Positions 59,254-60,052 of a stretch of DNA of 60,052 nucleotides are shown here, in pieces (the first letter of the stretch is position 1; every line of letters starts with the position of its first letter). Both the position numbers and the translations under genes were made by a program. The DNA is taken from contig DASZMX010000144.1 of assembly GCA_035551475.1 (NCBI GenBank), positions 1 to 60,052 of the forward strand, read 5' to 3'. The notes below the pieces were generated by a model. It saw only the letters and a program-made list of their open reading frames with translations. It had not been told where the DNA came from and searched no databases. The DNA is from DASZMX01 sp035551475. Lineage in GTDB: Bacteria > Verrucomicrobiota > Verrucomicrobiia > Limisphaerales > Palsa-1400.

Positions 59254-60052
59254 CTATTTTTCCAGGCGGAAATATTGCTCGGGCAACGGCGCGTCAAGAA
59301 TAGTGTTATTGGCGCCGGCCACGGTGATCGGAGCCCACGTCGAACCGGTCAAGTTCGTCGCGGTGGTCAATGTCCAACCCGTTGCCGCGTCCGGCCAGCC
59401 GAGGTAGAGGCCGTGATTGGAGCGGGCGACGACCAGGCTGGGCGGGGTCGTGGCCTGATAACCGACGGCCACGAGCGTGAGGCCTGCTTTCCCGAAGAGA
59501 GGATTGAGGCGCACGCCGCTGCCGAGGTCAAGGCCATCCAAGTGCGCGAAATCACCGGAGGCTGACGGATAGCTGAGCACGGGAAAGCTGTCGCCGACAT
59601 TGGGCAGATAGCCGTTGGTCGCGGACACGCTGAAGCCGCCAGCCAAAGCAAGCGGACTCGTGAAAGCAATTCGCCCAAAGGCGGGTGGCGGTGTCGCGCC
59701 GCCGAGGATGATGCGCAAGTCCGACTGCGGCGTGGCATAGAATGTGGACGCAAAATTGAGCACACCTGATTGGGCCGTGATCACGCCGGCATTCGTGACA
59801 TTCACGAAAATCGTGGTGGAGCCTGATGACGCGGTCTTGCGCAACTCACCCGCGTTTTTGAAGATTGTCGGATAATAGCCCACAAGCATGGATTGATCGC
59901 AGTCCACGTCCCACAACGCGCCGGGCTGATTCCAAACCTGGCTGGCGGCGCCGTTGTTGAGATTGTAAAGCGTCACCGTGCCATTTGACCAATGAACCGT
60001 TCCGAGGTTGGTGAAGGCGCCATAGATGGTGGAGTTTCCCAAAATATTGAGC
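59254..60052 (-). CDS. Secreted beta-repeat (autotransporter-like) protein, C-terminal part
   Basis: The frame enters from the right edge and ends at 59254, giving 266 residues of the C-terminus. The sequence has short beta-helical repeats rich in G/N/T/S (N-S-T-I-Y-G-A-F-T-N-L-G-T-V-H-W, then G-V-I-T-A-Q-S-G-V-L-N-F), then a G-F-S-V-S-A-T-N-G segment and a terminal domain ending D-A-P-L-P-E-Q-Y-F-R-L-E-K, as in exported verrucomicrobial beta-repeat proteins. No transporter beta-barrel or sorting signal is seen in this part. The start lies outside the window. Thirteen bases separate it from nagB, which converges. Confidence 0.75.
   Translation of the reverse strand, partial: LNILGNSTIYGAFTNLGTVHWSNGTVTLYNLNNGAASQVWNQPGALWDVDCDQSMLVGYYPTIFKNAGELRKTASSGSTTIFVNVTNAGVITAQSGVLNFASTFYATPQSDLRIILGGATPPPAFGRIAFTSPLALAGGFSVSATNGYLPNVGDSFPVLSYPSASGDFAHLDGLDLGSGVRLNPLFGKAGLTLVAVGYQATTPPSLVVARSNHGLYLGWPDAATGWTLTTATNLTGSTWAPITVAGANNTILDAPLPEQYFRLEK

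Noticed and set aside
1..60052. CRISPR arrays, insertion sequences, prophage genes, rRNA
   Set aside because: No regularly spaced direct repeats, transposase or integrase motifs, phage structural genes or rRNA sequence were seen.

Overview
The window looks like a piece of chromosome from a member of the Verrucomicrobiota, probably a Pedosphaera/Limisphaerales-like heterotroph. This is inferred from gene content: a DUF1559-style pseudopilin with a C-terminal HNHG...FCDGH segment, very large exported Ig-domain and autotransporter-like beta-repeat proteins, ThuA / Gfo-Idh-MocA / TIM-barrel sugar genes, and GT39/GT87 membrane glycosyltransferases with TPR tails. G+C is high, and many start codons lack a clear Shine-Dalgarno sequence. 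No rRNA, insertion sequence, prophage or CRISPR array was seen. Two arginine tRNAs (ACG and CCG) and one riboswitch are present.

Layout. 1-684 is the start of a glycogen-debranching enzyme. 879-2958 is a compact, overlapping vsr-C5 methyltransferase-HNH endonuclease cassette that looks more A+T-rich than its surroundings (restriction-modification, probably acquired). 3100-4890 holds a ceramidase-like exported protein, a decayed ankyrin-type gene and tRNA-Arg(ACG). 5044-8593 is a coupled trio: [2Fe-2S] ferredoxin, secreted prolyl oligopeptidase, radical SAM enzyme. 8594-16463 encodes exported and envelope proteins (S1/P1 nuclease, TPR glycosyltransferase-like protein, pseudopilin, 1334-residue Ig protein). 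16691-22807 has a DnaJ variant diverging from a PfkB sugar kinase, followed by lemA, pta, a BioD/DRTGG ATPase and hisC. 22867-28096 holds a YebC-family protein, a sensor kinase, a GT87-like protein and a CBS/DRTGG pyrophosphatase. 28136-31976 is a four-gene oxidoreductase/ThuA/isomerase/ThuA sugar cluster.

32033-46132 is envelope-oriented: YihY, an SPFH protein preceded by a c-di-AMP (ydaO-yuaA) riboswitch, an LptF/G permease, a GAF sensor kinase, xylose isomerase, an OGG-like glycosylase, a PAP2-GT39 fusion and a GT39-TPR protein. 46190-55017 holds tRNA-Arg(CCG), a transketolase-like enzyme, yqgE, rph, hemW, and a leftward run surA-like, pdxA, ispD, rpsT, GspC-like. 55159-59241 is a rightward cluster: a 2-oxoglutarate dioxygenase-like protein, methyltransferase, RmlD-like reductase, YgfZ and NagB. 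The window ends inside a further secreted beta-repeat protein.

The strongest unusual signals are the c-di-AMP riboswitch in front of an SPFH-domain gene whose product contains an internal duplication, the split Pta/BioD-DRTGG pair, the ferredoxin-peptidase-radical SAM operon, the PAP2-GT39 fusion and the dioxygenase-methyltransferase-reductase cluster. All functional assignments come from reading motifs by eye; no database search was run.
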